Shown here: positions 63,201-64,000 of the stretch, piece after piece
How the letters are laid out: every line of letters begins with the position of its first letter
Position numbering within the stretch: position 1 is the stretch's first letter
The notes under the pieces: model-generated
The model's database searches: none
What the model saw: the letters and a program-made list of their open reading frames with translations, nothing else
Told to the model about the DNA's origin: nothing
Position numbers and translations under genes: made by a program
NCBI GenBank assembly: GCA_054601695.1
Contig: BAAHQB010000013.1
Coordinates: 1,178,001 to 1,242,000, forward strand
Source of the DNA: Amorphochlora amoebiformis
Lineage: Eukaryota > Cercozoa > Chlorarachniophyceae
DNA length: 64,000 bases
Direction of reading: 5' to 3'

Positions 63201-63237
63201 GTGTATATATATATTTATTTATAAATACATATATATG

Positions 63238-63291
<54 letters not shown>

Positions 63292-63292
63292 G

Positions 63293-63368
<76 letters not shown>

Positions 63369-63449
63369 AAATAAACATGTATTTGTGTGTATGAAGATAC
63401 AATAATGTAATGTATAGATATTATATATATATATATAGATATATAGATT

Positions 63450-63484
<35 letters not shown>

Positions 63485-63588
63485 TATATATAAACATATA
63501 TGTATATAATATATACATATATATATATATATATATATTGTGTGTGTGTATGTGTTGTGTGTATGAAATAATATATACATATATATGC

Positions 63589-63636
<48 letters not shown>

Positions 63637-63709
63637 CTATATGTATATAATATATGTATGTGTATATATATGTATGTGGGTGTGTGTGTGTGTATATATA
63701 TAAAATTCT

Positions 63710-63753
<44 letters not shown>

Positions 63754-63804
63754 GTATACATTATATACATATATTTATATAGTATATAGATATTTATGTA
63801 TATA

Positions 63805-63835
<31 letters not shown>

Positions 63836-63899
63836 CTATATAATATATATATATACATATATATAATATATGTATACATAATATATATATATATATATA

Positions 63900-63930
<31 letters not shown>

Positions 63931-64000
63931 GTATAATTATATTTGTATGTATGTATAAAGTGATACTTTCATATAAAATACACACATACACATACACAAG
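62765..64000. repeat. AT microsatellite desert at the window end
   Basis: About 1.2 kb of (AT)n with small GT/CA and gatag interruptions. I see no exon. It is either an intron or the upstream region of the large minus-strand gene. Confidence 0.85.

Overview
The window is nuclear DNA of an intron-rich, probably unicellular eukaryote. Evidence: spliceosomal GT-AG introns everywhere, highly conserved eukaryotic proteins, and interstitial tracts of the (TTAGGG)n telomere type. The species cannot be fixed from this sequence. The tail of the proteasome subunit looks faintly stramenopile-like to me, which is a weak impression only. Most of the 64 kb is (AT)n/(TA)n microsatellite sitting inside introns. 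The many Tyr/Ile-rich open frames it creates are not genes.

Six transcription units can be rebuilt by hand from exon, splice-site and phase continuity. (1) + strand, window start to 18127: a DDX56/Dbp9-type DEAD-box RNA helicase lacking only its N-terminal exons, which lie before the window. (2) - strand, 30224 to 19338: a complete SHPRH-type protein (SNF2 translocase with PHD-like and RING fingers embedded). (3) + strand, 30408 to 32807: a complete proteasome beta-2/PSMB7 precursor. Genes 2 and 3 are divergent, with 183 bp between start codons. (4) - strand, 35993 to 33584: a small unknown protein of about 101 residues. (5) - strand, 40698 to 36965: an unknown protein with an N-terminal hydrophobic segment, coiled coil and a hexapeptide repeat. 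(6) - strand, about 62731 to 41288 or 41180: an unknown, charged, probably nuclear protein of about 860 residues in about 35 tiny exons. One extra candidate terminal exon (36389-36490) is unassigned.

Introns fall in two classes. Short ones of about 53-110 bp have ordinary sequence (most of PSMB7, three or four in SHPRH). Long ones of several hundred bp to over 1 kb are filled with AT repeats, minisatellites, GA/CT tracts and telomere-like arrays. The housekeeping genes share nuclear RNA, DNA-repair and protein-turnover themes but nothing shows a common pathway.

The most unusual signal is a set of 'exon-edge echoes': degenerate copies of exon ends lying in the flanking AT-rich introns. Copies upstream of an exon carry its acceptor and 5' edge; copies downstream carry its 3' edge and donor; some downstream copies are inverted. 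At least nine exons in four genes show this. Other notable structures are a conserved block of about 46 bp embedded in three separate telomere-like arrays, telomere-like arrays that start at or near splice donors, a 100-bp-arm foldback, an exact 116-bp tandem repeat and a dispersed element with a TGACGTCA core.
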